The notes below the pieces were generated by a model, which saw only the letters and a program-made list of their open reading frames with translations, searched no databases and was not told the DNA's origin. The position numbers and the translations under genes are program-made. DNA of 14,347 nucleotides, taken from positions 1 through 14,347 of the forward strand of contig USHR01000030.1 in NCBI GenBank assembly GCA_900554495.1, read 5' to 3'. The number at the start of each line of letters is the position of its first letter. Position 1 is the stretch's first letter. Positions 1 to 7,254 of this stretch are shown piece by piece. Source of the DNA: an uncultured Collinsella sp. Lineage in GTDB: Bacteria; Actinomycetota; Coriobacteriia; Coriobacteriales; Coriobacteriaceae.

Positions 1-941
1 AGGTCACCGCGATGCTCGAGGGCCTGGGCGCAGAACTCGTGGACCTCGGCCGGCGTGGCACAACGAGCCACGTTAGGGTTGACGCTAAAGCCGGCGCTAC
101 GCAGCCAATCGAGGAACTCGCGCTGGCTGTGGACGTGCAGCGGGTCGGTATCGGCGATGGCGTAGATAAAGGTGGCAAGATCGCGGCGCGCCGTAACCTT
201 GGGATCCTTTTGGCGCAAGCTGCCGGCGGCGGCGTTGCGCGGGTTGGCGAAGGGGTCGCGTCCCTCGGCATCGGCCTCGTCGTTCAGGCGCACAAAGCTG
301 CCCTTGGGCATATAGACCTCGCCACGTACTTCGATGGTGCGCTCGCGGTCGGCGCCCATGTGGGCGAGCGCCGGCTCGGACAGGTGCATGGGCACGTCCT
401 TGATGGTGCGAACGTTGAGCGACACGTCCTCGCCCGTGGTGCCGTCGCCGCGCGTGGCCGCGCGCACGAAGGTGCCGTTTTGGTAGGTAAGCGCCACGCC
501 CAGGCCGTCGATCTTAAGCTCGCAGGTATAAGTGACGCTGCCGGCACCGAGGGCATCCTCAGTGCGCTGGAGCCACGCGTCGAGTTCGTCCAGATCCATA
601 GCATCGTCCATGGAATACATGCGTGCCATGTGCGTGACCGGCGTAAACTGCTCGCTCACGTAGCCGCCCACGCGCTGGGTATAGCTGTCGGGCGTCACCA
701 GGTCGGGGTAGGTCGCCTCGATTTCCTGCAGCTCAACGAGCATTTTGTCAAAGGCGGCGTCCGTGATCTCGGGCGCATCGAGCATGTAGTAGCGATAGGC
801 GTGGTAGTCGAGCTCGTGGCGCAGCTCGGCCGCGCGCGCTGCCGCCTGGGCATGGGCGTCGGTCGGTGCAGCGGTATCCGTGCTCGCGGGCGTTTCGGTA
901 TCGATGTCCACGCCGTCACCAAACAGGCTCGATTGCTCCAT
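1..941 (-). CDS. ligA: NAD+-dependent DNA ligase LigA, 5' part (C-terminus cut by the window edge)
   Basis: This enzyme seals nicks in double-stranded DNA during replication and repair, using NAD+ as the AMP donor. The 313 visible residues hold an N-terminal extension of about 30 residues, then the Ia domain that binds NMN (HAYRYYMLDAPEITDAAFD, near residues 43-61), then most of the nucleotidyltransferase domain. The adenylated lysine is K143 in CELKIDGLG, followed by the RGDGTTGEDVSLNVRTI segment and RGEVYMPK. The frame stays open to position 3, so the OB-fold, zinc finger, helix-hairpin-helix and BRCT domains should lie to the left of the window. The ATG at 939-941 follows a good ribosome binding site (GAAGGAG, 7-nt spacer on the minus strand). 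The gene is transcribed away from htrA, whose terminator lies upstream, so it probably has its own promoter in 942-1315; I could not fix its boxes. Housekeeping gene with no anomalies seen. Confidence 0.95.
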   Translation of the reverse strand, partial: MEQSSLFGDGVDIDTETPASTDTAAPTDAHAQAAARAAELRHELDYHAYRYYMLDAPEITDAAFDKMLVELQEIEATYPDLVTPDSYTQRVGGYVSEQFTPVTHMARMYSMDDAMDLDELDAWLQRTEDALGAGSVTYTCELKIDGLGVALTYQNGTFVRAATRGDGTTGEDVSLNVRTIKDVPMHLSEPALAHMGADRERTIEVRGEVYMPKGSFVRLNDEADAEGRDPFANPRNAAAGSLRQKDPKVTARRDLATFIYAIADTDPLHVHSQREFLDWLRSAGFSVNPNVARCATPAEVHEFCAQALEHRGD

Positions 942-1049
942 AGCGACACTCCTTCGCTCGATTTCAAACGGATACAAGAGTACCACCGGTCACGATGGGG
1001 CCGAATAACCCTTTCGAACCGCACCGAATCGGCAGCCGCCAGACTGGAG

Positions 1050-1252
1050 TGGACAGTTAGTTCAGATACGTATAAATCCTAGAGCCGAATCAAGCACAAA
1101 CACCCCTGTTTCAACTAATTTGGGTTCCTCGAGACCATGTAAACGTCCCACTCTCCCTTCCAAACACCCATTCGAGCCCCATCCCAATCAAAAATCGCTC
1201 AAAACGCATCCCAAGCTGCCCCAGATTTATACGTATCTGAACCAACTGTCCA
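1050..1252. repeat. Long-spaced 29-bp inverted repeat between ligA and htrA
   Basis: The arms at 1050-1078 and 1224-1252 are inverted copies that match at 28 of 29 positions and are separated by 145 bp. Each arm contains the self-complementary core ATACGTAT. The match stops abruptly at both ends of each arm, as expected for the ends of a defined element. No open frame is seen between the arms, and no clear target-site duplication. It occupies most of the 447-bp gap 942-1388, which otherwise holds the ligA ribosome binding site and the htrA terminator. Possible readings are a small non-autonomous mobile element (MITE-like), a paired protein-binding site, or a long-range RNA stem in the ligA leader. 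The sequence alone does not decide. Confidence 0.7.
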
Positions 1253-1315
1253 GACCATTACGAACCAGGCCTCTTATCAGCCCCAAGTGATCCGTTTTCC
1301 TCCGTCCCCAACGGA

Positions 1316-1361
1316 TCAATAAGAAAAGAGGGACTGTCCCGCGTTGATGGGACAGCCCCTC
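1316..1361 (-). terminator. Rho-independent terminator of htrA
   Basis: A 13-bp stem (1328-1340 paired with 1349-1361, 12 of 13 pairs) has an 8-nt loop. On the minus strand it is followed by TTTTCTTATT. It lies 27 bp beyond the htrA stop. The stem contains GGGACTGTCCC, resembling the cores of other palindromes in this window. Confidence 0.85.
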
Positions 1362-1388
1362 TGGCATCGGTATGTGCGATACGGCTCG

Positions 1389-2843
1389 TTAGAAACCCTG
1401 ACCGTAGCCCTGGCCCTGCTGGCCCAGCAGCTCCTCCAGATACTGGCGCAGCTGCTCGTCGGTAATACCGCCGTTGCCGGTGTCAGTCGCGCTGTCGTCC
1501 TGCTGCTGGTTCTGCAGCTCCTCGTCGGAGCCAAGCTCGACGGTGACCTTCTTCTCGTCCTTGCCGCGCATGAGCGTAATCTCGACCTTCTCGCCCACCT
1601 CGTGGCTGCGCAGCGCGATGATCAGGCCATCGGCGCTCGTAATCTCGTCATCGCCCAGCTTGGTAATGACATCGCCCTCCTGGATGCCGGCCTTGGCGGC
1701 GGGTCCGTCCTCAACGACGCTCGCCACGTACGCGCCGCTATCGGTGCTCAGCTTGTTGGTGCGGGCGTTGAGCGCGTTGACGCTCGAAAGCGTAGCGCCC
1801 ATGTACGGATGCACCGGCGTCTTGCCGCCGATGATCTGGTCGGCAATGTTCTTGGCGTAGTTAACGGGAATAGCAAAGCCCACGCCCGAGCTGGAACCCG
1901 AGTAGCTCTCGATGAGCGAGTTGATGCCCACCAGCTCACCGTTGTCGTTGACGAGCGCGCCGCCGGAGTTGCCCGGGTTGATGGCGGCATCGGTCTGAAT
2001 CATGTTGGCATAGATGGTGTTACCGCTGGTAGAGCTCATGGCCGTGGAACGATAGAGCGCCGACACGATACCCGTGGAGACAGACTGCTCGTTGCCGAAC
2101 GGCGAGCCGATCGCCATAACCCACTCGCCAACGTTGAGCTTGGAGGAGTCGCCAATTTCGATCGGCGTAAGCTTGGAGGCGTCGGCGTCCTTGAGCTTGA
2201 TGACGGCCAGGTCGCTCGAGGCGTCGTTGCCCACGAACTCGGCCTCGTAGGTGGTGCCGTCGTCCATGGTCACCACGTACTGGTCATAGCCATCGACCAC
2301 GTGGTTGTTGGTGAGGATGTGGCCCTCGGTATCGAGCACCACGCCCGAACCGACGCTGCCCGAGCTATCCGACTCGTCGGCAGACTGCGAAAGCGAGCCA
2401 TTCTGGCTGCCGCTCGAAGTGGCGGTAATGGAAACCACGGAGGGCAGGGCCTTGGCAGAAACGGCCTCGGCCAGCGTGGTGTCCTCGGAATCAATCGTAA
2501 TCTTTTGCGTCGACGAGCCCGAAGCACCCGCCGTCACGGCATTCTTGCCGCCGCCGATATCGAGCGTGCCGCTCATAATGAGCGCGATGACCAGCAGGGC
2601 TCCGCAGGCACAGCCGGCGAGTGCCGTAATAAAGATCGGCAGCTTTTTGGTCTTGGTCTTGACCACCGTGTGCTTGTTCACGACCTGCTGGCCACCCAGC
2701 GGCTTGCCGGTCTGCGTGTCGTAGGCCTGCACGTAGGGAATGTTGCTGTCGGCAGGCGTCGACTCCACCTGCACGCGCGGCTGCTGCTGGGTCTCGCCGG
2801 CGTTGCCCGCATCCTGGGGACGCTGGGAATCGTACTCGCTCAT
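1389..2843 (-). CDS. Membrane-anchored HtrA/DegP-family serine protease with PDZ domain
   Basis: This 484-residue protein should degrade or sense misfolded proteins outside the cytoplasmic membrane. Residues 1-67 are a hydrophilic cytoplasmic tail rich in Q, P and T. One membrane segment follows at about 69-92 (from LPIFITALAG). The trypsin-like domain spans about 122-340, with the catalytic triad H181 (TNNHVVDG), D211 (SSDLAVIKL) and S293 (GNSGGAL). A single PDZ domain (about 345-440) holds the PAAKAGIQEGDVI motif, and the tail is Q/G-rich. This is the layout of Gram-positive HtrA proteins. The ATG at 2841-2843 was chosen over the longer frame opening at 2882 because AAAGGA lies 8 nt upstream and the extra residues would run into a leader hairpin. 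The gene lies 206 bp downstream of the GlnR-like gene and is separated from it by a terminator-like hairpin. Regulation by envelope stress is typical of the family but not visible here. Confidence 0.93.
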   Translation of the reverse strand: MSEYDSQRPQDAGNAGETQQQPRVQVESTPADSNIPYVQAYDTQTGKPLGGQQVVNKHTVVKTKTKKLPIFITALAGCACGALLVIALIMSGTLDIGGGKNAVTAGASGSSTQKITIDSEDTTLAEAVSAKALPSVVSITATSSGSQNGSLSQSADESDSSGSVGSGVVLDTEGHILTNNHVVDGYDQYVVTMDDGTTYEAEFVGNDASSDLAVIKLKDADASKLTPIEIGDSSKLNVGEWVMAIGSPFGNEQSVSTGIVSALYRSTAMSSTSGNTIYANMIQTDAAINPGNSGGALVNDNGELVGINSLIESYSGSSSGVGFAIPVNYAKNIADQIIGGKTPVHPYMGATLSSVNALNARTNKLSTDSGAYVASVVEDGPAAKAGIQEGDVITKLGDDEITSADGLIIALRSHEVGEKVEITLMRGKDEKKVTVELGSDEELQNQQQDDSATDTGNGGITDEQLRQYLEELLGQQGQGYGQGF

Positions 2844-2860
2844 AGCTGCGATCCTTTCGT

Positions 2861-2896
2861 CAAATAACCAAAGGCCCGCCAAACATGTGGCGGGCC
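2861..2896 (-). terminator. Hairpin in the htrA leader (terminator or attenuator-like)
   Basis: A perfect 8-bp GC stem (2873-2880 with 2889-2896) and 8-nt loop are followed on the minus strand by a weak T-rich stretch, TTTGGTTATTTG. The hairpin ends 29 bp before the htrA ATG, so it could terminate read-through from upstream, attenuate htrA, or stabilise its 5' end. Confidence 0.5.
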
Positions 2897-3008
2897 ATCA
2901 TTGTTCACGTTGAGTTGTACCCCAATATGCGGGCGAACGTGTATGAGAACGCAATCTTTTAGGAAGGCTTAAGTTCTGCTGCAGACCCGAAAGGACCCGG
3001 CCTACGGC

Positions 3009-3046
3009 AAAACCACCACAAAGGTGCCTGTCCCCTTTGTGGTGGA
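3009..3046 (-). terminator. Hairpin terminator downstream of the GlnR-like gene, REP-like
   Basis: A perfect 12-bp stem (3013-3024 with 3034-3045) and 9-nt loop are followed on the minus strand by TTTTGCC. It begins 4 bp after the stop codon of the response regulator. The arm and loop contain GGGGACAGGCACC, related to repeated palindromes elsewhere in the window, so this may be a repeat family member reused as a terminator. Confidence 0.7.
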
Positions 3047-3049
3047 AAT

Positions 3050-3712
3050 CTAGTCCTTAAACAGATAGCCCACGCCGCGGACGGTGGTGATGTGTGCCGC
3101 GATCTGCGGGCCTACCTTGGAGCGGATGCGTCGAATGTGCACATCGACGGTGCGCGTGCCACCGCAGTACTCAAAGCCCCACACGCGGTGCAGCAGCACC
3201 TCGCGGCTGTAGGCGCGGTTGGGGTGCGTCGCCAAAAAGCTCAGCAGCGAGTACTCCATCAGCGTCAGGTCGATGGGCTCATCATCGAGCGTCACCTGGT
3301 AGGTAGCCAGGTTAATCTCGAGGTTATCGATGTTGAGCACATCGTCGGCGGTGACGGTCTCCTCCTCGCCCATCAGGCGCTGCGCACGAGCCTTGAGCTC
3401 GTTGGGTGTCGCCGTGGGGCATACAAAGTCGGCATGCGCGTGATTGGGCAGGCGCAAGGTACCGAGCGCCTCGTCGTCGACGATCACCAACATGGGGACG
3501 CCGCCACGATCGTCAAGCCACTTGGCAATCTGATCGATACGGTCGCTGCGGATGCCGTCGGAATCGAGAATCAGCAGGTCAAAGTCGTGCGCCGCAGTCG
3601 GCGAATCGGGGGTTGCCAGGCTCACCTCGACACCCAGGGTGGTCGTCAAGCTGCGGGCAAACTCGTGGAAGCGCGTCGTGCGCGCCATGAACAGGGCACT
3701 CTTTTCGGACAT
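3050..3712 (-). CDS. GlnR-like orphan OmpR-family response regulator
   Basis: A 220-residue DNA-binding regulator. Residues 1-115 form a degenerate receiver domain: the aspartate pair expected after strand 1 is absent, and only D50 (LLILDSDG) sits where a phosphoacceptor would be. Residues 126-220 form a winged-helix domain of OmpR type, with LDLT-like DLTLMEYSLLSFLATHP and GGTRTVDVHIRRIRSKVGP. From memory this C-terminal part resembles actinobacterial GlnR, which controls nitrogen genes and likewise has an atypical receiver and no partner kinase. No histidine kinase gene is present in the window. The ATG at 3710-3712 follows GGAGG with a 5-nt spacer; the frame extends upstream to 3796 but would overlap glnA and lacks such a site. 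The gene starts 50 bp after glnA and is probably co-transcribed with it. The winged-helix family is certain; the GlnR assignment is by resemblance and context. Confidence 0.85.
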   Translation of the reverse strand: MSEKSALFMARTTRFHEFARSLTTTLGVEVSLATPDSPTAAHDFDLLILDSDGIRSDRIDQIAKWLDDRGGVPMLVIVDDEALGTLRLPNHAHADFVCPTATPNELKARAQRLMGEEETVTADDVLNIDNLEINLATYQVTLDDEPIDLTLMEYSLLSFLATHPNRAYSREVLLHRVWGFEYCGGTRTVDVHIRRIRSKVGPQIAAHITTVRGVGYLFKD

Positions 3713-3762
3713 ATCGGCCTCCAAAGAAATGAGCTCAATCGTACTGGAACAAGCCAGCGCGA

Positions 3763-5100
3763 TTAGGAGTTCGCCAGGTAGTGCTTGATCTCCCACTCGG
3801 TGATCGTAGACTCAAACTTATGCCACTCGTCGCGCTTCTTTTTGAGGAAGAAACTGTGGATGTGCTCGCCGAGGGCATCCTTCATAAACTGCGAGTCCTC
3901 AAACACGTCGAGCGCCTCTTTGAGCGAACGCGGCAGCGGCGTGTAGCCGGCCTCGAGCATCTGGCGGTCGGTGAGCTTGAGCGTCTCGGCCGTGGCCTCG
4001 GGCGGGAGTTCCAGCTTGCGCTCGATGCCGTCGAGACCGGCCGCCAGCGTGACGGCGTTGACCAGGTACGGGTTGGCCATGGGGTCGGGGCTACGAAGCT
4101 CGATGCGCGTGGACAGCTGCTTGCCGGGCTTGTAGACCGGAATGCGGACCATACTCGCGCGGTTGCGCAGGCCCCACGTGGCGTACTGCGGCACGGAGTC
4201 GCCGCCCGTGGTGATGCGCTTGTACGAGTTGACCGTGGGGTTAGTGATGGCGCTGATCTCGCGCGCGTGCGCCAGAATGCCGGCCATGTAGTGTTTGGCG
4301 ATGTCGGAAAGATGGTACTTCTCGTCGTCCTCGCCCCAAAAGACGTTGTTGCCGTCGTGGTCGAATAGCGACTGGCACAGGAACATAGCACTGCCGTCCT
4401 CGCCTGCCAACGGTTTGGGCATAAAGGAGGCGTGGCAACCGCTCTCGTAGGCCTGCTGTTTAATGATGAGTTTGGCCGTGGTGATGGCGTCGGACATGCT
4501 CAGGGCCTCGGCGTGGCGCAGGCTCATGCCGTGCTGCGAGCGGCCGGCGGCGTGGAAGGTGTACTCCACGGGCACGGACATCTTCTCGAGCGTGAGGACC
4601 GTGTTGCGGCGCAGGTCGCGGGCGGCATCGCTCACCGAAAGATCGAAGTAGCCCACGTTGTCGAGCGGCTCGGGCGTGTGCTCGTCGGGGAAGTAGTAAT
4701 ACTCCAGCTCGGCACCCACGTTGAGCAGGTAGCCAGCCTTCTCGGCCTTGCGGAACATGCGGCGCAGGGCATCGCGCGGGTCGCCGGCAAACGGCTTGCG
4801 ATCGGGAGTGCACACGTCGCAGAACACGCGAGCGACGCCGTTGTGGCTCGGGCGCCACGGCAGAATCTGGAAGGTCGAAGCATCGGGGAATGCGAGCATG
4901 TCGGCTTCCTCGGGCGTGGCAAAGCCCTCGATGGCGGAGCCGTCAAAGCCAATACCCTCCTCAAAAGCGACCTCGAGGTCCTCGGGGCTAATGGCAAAGT
5001 TCTTGAGGCGGCCGAGAATGTCGACAAACCACAGACGCACAAAGCGGATGTCACGCTGCTCTACGGAGCGGAGTACGTAATCGATGTTCTGCTGGTTCAT
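3763..5100 (-). CDS. glnA: Glutamine synthetase type I homologue lacking several catalytic residues
   Basis: A 445-residue protein with full GSI length and fold. Conserved parts are D53 (GFDGSAIEGF), E131 and E133 (GAELEYYYF), NPTVNSYKR (287-295), the NRASMVRIP segment, E334 and R336 (RIELRSPDP), and the C-terminal LGEH region. The sites that normally supply metal ligands are changed. The usual HHEVAPGQHEI reads FHAAGRSQHGM, giving A184 and G191 in place of Salmonella E212 and E220. The usual NGSGMH reads DGSAMF, giving F240 in place of H269. The flap glutamate (E327, PGYEAP) is replaced around D301-S302. The DNA over these sites was reread and the frame is sound. Ordinary glutamate-ammonia ligation is therefore doubtful, and a regulatory or altered-substrate role is possible. 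Annotation pipelines would call it type I glutamine synthetase. The start has AAGGGGAG 5 nt upstream. It leads an apparent operon with the GlnR-like gene. Confidence 0.9.
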   Translation of the reverse strand: MNQQNIDYVLRSVEQRDIRFVRLWFVDILGRLKNFAISPEDLEVAFEEGIGFDGSAIEGFATPEEADMLAFPDASTFQILPWRPSHNGVARVFCDVCTPDRKPFAGDPRDALRRMFRKAEKAGYLLNVGAELEYYYFPDEHTPEPLDNVGYFDLSVSDAARDLRRNTVLTLEKMSVPVEYTFHAAGRSQHGMSLRHAEALSMSDAITTAKLIIKQQAYESGCHASFMPKPLAGEDGSAMFLCQSLFDHDGNNVFWGEDDEKYHLSDIAKHYMAGILAHAREISAITNPTVNSYKRITTGGDSVPQYATWGLRNRASMVRIPVYKPGKQLSTRIELRSPDPMANPYLVNAVTLAAGLDGIERKLELPPEATAETLKLTDRQMLEAGYTPLPRSLKEALDVFEDSQFMKDALGEHIHSFFLKKKRDEWHKFESTITEWEIKHYLANS

Positions 5101-5165
5101 GTCGCTCCCCTTTCTTTCGGGCGGGTTTCGACTGGTCTATATCGCAGATACTATCGCAGAAAAAT

Positions 5166-5181
5166 GTTTCCGCAGGGTTAA
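5166..5181 (-). promoter_or_regulatory. GlnR-box-like site upstream of glnA
   Basis: On the minus strand the sequence is TTAAC-CCTGCG-GAAAC, which fits the actinobacterial GlnR half-site pair gTnAC-N6-GaAAC except for the first base. It lies 66 bp upstream of the glnA start. Nearby, TATCGCAGA occurs twice in direct orientation (5140-5148 and 5152-5160), 12 bp apart, between this site and the gene. Only one box pair is seen, so the call is tentative. Confidence 0.4.
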
Positions 5182-5234
5182 AGCGTATCAAGCGCTCAAA
5201 AAACGTGTGCGAACTGGCCGTTACGAACGAGCGG

Positions 5235-5606
5235 CTAGCGTTCAGATTCGGAGACAATTTGTCTACAGGCTCGTTCCAGCGTAGGGAACTCCATCGTCAC
5301 TGCATCCCAAACAACCGAGCGGTCGACATTGCCGTAATCATGCGCAAGATAATTTCTCATGCCGATAATTCCACGCCATTCGATTTCGGGATGAAGCCGC
5401 TGCGAGCGTTCCGACAATTTGCCCGCTTCTTCCGTTACCCTAAGCGCACACATCAAAAGGGAGTCCGCCAACGCCCTCGTCCGCACGTCATTCGCATGCA
5501 GAAACTGGTCCTCGGTGATATCAAAAACCTTGATGCGCTCGTTCGTTTCAGAAATGGCATCCAAAACCTCTTGGGCGCGAAGGCTGTCTGACTTACGCGC
5601 GATCAT
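5235..5606 (-). CDS. HepT-like HEPN ribonuclease toxin (DUF86)
   Basis: A 123-residue all-helical protein of the DUF86/HepT family, the toxin half of HEPN-MNT toxin-antitoxin systems. The RNase motif Rx4HxY is intact as R84-N-Y-L-A-H89-D-Y91 within RGIIGMRNYLAHDY. In characterised HepT-MntA pairs the toxin cleaves RNA and the partner neutralises it by adding AMP to the tyrosine of this motif; Y91 would be the target here. The start codon (5604-5606) lies inside the end of the antitoxin gene, giving a 14-bp overlap, with AGGAG 9 nt upstream, so translation is probably coupled. The antitoxin is upstream, as expected for a type II or VII module. 134 bp separates it from glnA. Confidence 0.88.
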   Translation of the reverse strand: MIARKSDSLRAQEVLDAISETNERIKVFDITEDQFLHANDVRTRALADSLLMCALRVTEEAGKLSERSQRLHPEIEWRGIIGMRNYLAHDYGNVDRSVVWDAVTMEFPTLERACRQIVSESER

Positions 5607-6087
5607 AAAGGATCACTCCTTCGCGCTCGATTACCGCGGCAAGATCGTCATCAAGATAGTCACTCGAGACAAGGTCAACCTGCTTCCCGGTTTCTTTGCG
5701 AACCGCCTCGCCAAACGCCGACAACGCGAAAAGACCAAAGCCCTGCTCGCGATCGACTTCGAGACGCAAGTCAATATCGCTATCGACATGTGCCTCGCCC
5801 CGGGCATACGAACCAAAAAGAATCACGGTTTTGATGGCGGGAATCGAGCTGGCTGCCTCGCGGACGGCGGACTCAATCTGGGCAGTATCCAAAATGCCCG
5901 TCGCGGCGCTTTCGCTCGCAGAGCTTTTACCAAGTGAAGGAACAAACGGCAGAGAGCGCTCGCGCAGCATCTGCCTCATAAACATATTGACCGCAACAGA
6001 CGAAGTCATGCCAAGCTCTTCGCACAGCTCGGCAAATGAGTCTTTAATTGACGAGTCCACTCGCACACTCAGCACAGACGCAGCCAT
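5593..6087 (-). CDS. Fusion antitoxin: RelB/DinJ-like DNA-binding domain plus MNT nucleotidyltransferase
   Basis: A 164-residue protein made of two parts that are usually separate. Residues 1-51 resemble the RelB/DinJ antitoxin family (VLSVRVDSSIKDSFAELCEE, then MTSSVAVNMFMRQMLRE and LPFVPS), a ribbon-helix-helix DNA-binding fold. Residues 66-164 are a minimal nucleotidyltransferase with the signature G92-S93 (LFGSYARGEA), D104 and D106 (DSDIDL) and a third carboxylate, D138 (KQVDLV). In MntA/HepT pairs this domain AMPylates the HEPN toxin. The linker (52-65) is rich in serine and alanine. The ATG at 6085-6087 has GGAGG 5 nt upstream. An inverted repeat overlapping the likely promoter just upstream suggests autoregulation through the N-terminal domain. 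It overlaps the toxin gene by 14 bp. Confidence 0.87.
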   Translation of the reverse strand: MAASVLSVRVDSSIKDSFAELCEELGMTSSVAVNMFMRQMLRERSLPFVPSLGKSSASESAATGILDTAQIESAVREAASSIPAIKTVILFGSYARGEAHVDSDIDLRLEVDREQGFGLFALSAFGEAVRKETGKQVDLVSSDYLDDDLAAVIEREGVILYDRA

Positions 6088-6097
6088 GGATACCTCC

Positions 6098-6127
6098 TGT
6101 ATGATATTGTCTATATATTATCACACA
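6098..6127 (-). promoter_or_regulatory. Promoter and likely operator of the toxin-antitoxin operon
   Basis: An inverted repeat TGTATGATA (6098-6106) / TATCACACA (6119-6127), 8 of 9 pairs with a 12-bp spacer, starts 11 bp upstream of the antitoxin ATG. On the minus strand the same stretch contains TGTGATAAT, an extended -10-like sequence. A ribbon-helix-helix antitoxin binding here would block its own promoter. The promoter reaches into the end of lacI. Confidence 0.45.
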
Positions 6128-6129
6128 GG

Positions 6130-7152
6130 CTAGCGCGAGGTCGATGCGCGGTGTTCGATGTGGCCGGGGATCTCGATGCGTTTGGGCGCCAGCTTTGCGG
6201 CCTCGCCCACGGTGGTGGTAACGACGTCGATGCGCTCGGAAAGGCGCTCGACTACGCGCTCGGCAATGGTGAGAGTGTCCTGCGCGGCCGTGGTGACGCC
6301 GCCAAAGAGCACATGGTTCCAGGGGTAGTCGTCAAACGTCGCGATCTTGAGCCCCACCGGCAGCGAGGGACCAAGCTGCGCCAGCGCCTCGGTCAGACGC
6401 AGGAAAACCAGGCCGTTGACGGCGATAAGGCCGAGCCTTTTGCCCGCGTAGTCGCGGATGGTCTTGTCCAAACGGCCAACGCCCGTGGCGCCACCGTCGG
6501 CCAAGGTGACGACCTCGCCCGCAAGGTCGCGTCGCGAAAGCTCGTCGGCAAAGGCCTCGGCACGCTCGCGACGCACGGGGCTGTCGTCGCTTGCCTCGGT
6601 GAGCAGGCACAGGCGCTCGCTGCCAGCGGCGGCCAAGGCGTCTACCAAGCCGGCGACCAGCTCGCGGTTGTTAGATGTCACCAGGTCAGCACCGCCGTCG
6701 ACAACATCGCGGTCGAGCAGCACGACGGGCAGGCGTCCCGCTGCCGCGGCGATCGCCTCGTCGTTACCGCCGCAGGTGTTGACGACCAGGCCGTCCACAC
6801 CAGCATCGATAAGTCTGGCGAGCGACTCGGCCTCCTTTGCGGGGTCGTTGCCGCTAATGGCAGTCATAAGCGAGCAGCCGCGCGCGGCGGCACTGGAGGA
6901 AAGTCCTTCGAGCATGGCGCTCGAGAACGGGTTGGCGATGTCGGCCAGAATCACGCCGATGAGGTTGGTGCGTGAGCTGCGCAGATTGCGCGCGGCAGCA
7001 CGTGGGCGATAGCCGGTGCGCTCGATAACCGCCGCGATGCGAGCACGGGTTTCCTCGGTCATTTGCCCGGGACGGTTGTTGAGATAGCGCGAGACCGTGG
7101 CCGGGCTCACACCCGCCTCGGCGGCAATGTCCTTGATTCTCATCTGCGCCAT
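6130..7152 (-). CDS. LacI-family transcriptional repressor, probable regulator of the KDG genes
   Basis: A 340-residue LacI/GalR protein. The helix-turn-helix is at residues 5-25 (MRIKDIAAEAGVSPATVSRY), followed by the hinge helix region (GYRPRAAARNLRS) and a periplasmic-binding-protein-like sugar domain from about residue 63 (NLIGVILADIANPFSSAML, DGLVVNT, VVLLDRD, IATFDDYPW). ATG 7150-7152 was chosen because GGGG lies 6 nt upstream; the frame opening at 7200 has no ribosome binding site. The gene diverges from kdgK, and the shared 235-bp gap contains a LacI-type palindrome over the kdgK start site, with a second copy upstream of the YczE-like gene. It therefore probably represses both units, with KDG or a phosphorylated derivative as inducer (inference). 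The -10 octamer AGTATACT at 7238-7245 is self-complementary and could also serve lacI. Confidence 0.92.
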   Translation of the reverse strand: MAQMRIKDIAAEAGVSPATVSRYLNNRPGQMTEETRARIAAVIERTGYRPRAAARNLRSSRTNLIGVILADIANPFSSAMLEGLSSSAAARGCSLMTAISGNDPAKEAESLARLIDAGVDGLVVNTCGGNDEAIAAAAGRLPVVLLDRDVVDGGADLVTSNNRELVAGLVDALAAAGSERLCLLTEASDDSPVRRERAEAFADELSRRDLAGEVVTLADGGATGVGRLDKTIRDYAGKRLGLIAVNGLVFLRLTEALAQLGPSLPVGLKIATFDDYPWNHVLFGGVTTAAQDTLTIAERVVERLSERIDVVTTTVGEAAKLAPKRIEIPGHIEHRASTSR

Positions 7153-7217
7153 GGCGCACCCCGTTTCCCAATTGTCAGCAGTCTGAGCCATTTTAGGCAT
7201 TTTTTTAAAAATCTCGC

Positions 7218-7244
7218 TTGCAAAACGCTGTAGGTGAGTATACT
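7218..7244 (+). promoter_or_regulatory. kdgK promoter
   Basis: A -35-like TTGCAA (7218-7223), 15-bp spacer and -10 TATACT (7239-7244). The same TATACT followed 9-10 bp later by the same operator occurs at 10618. The spacing is short, which fits a repressible promoter. Confidence 0.6.
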
Positions 7245-7254
7245 ACAACTCGAA

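Noticed and set aside
12..1082. Long plus-strand open frames opposite ligA, htrA, glnA and lacI (e.g. 12-1082, 1344-2867, 3781-4368, 6151-6975)
   Set aside because: They are the antisense shadow of clear genes in high-GC DNA; their translations show no motifs and are rich in A, G, V, R and H.
2873..2896. A CIRCE/HrcA or heat-shock operator in the htrA leader
   Set aside because: The palindrome is a short GC stem and does not match the CIRCE sequence; it is better called a hairpin of unknown role.
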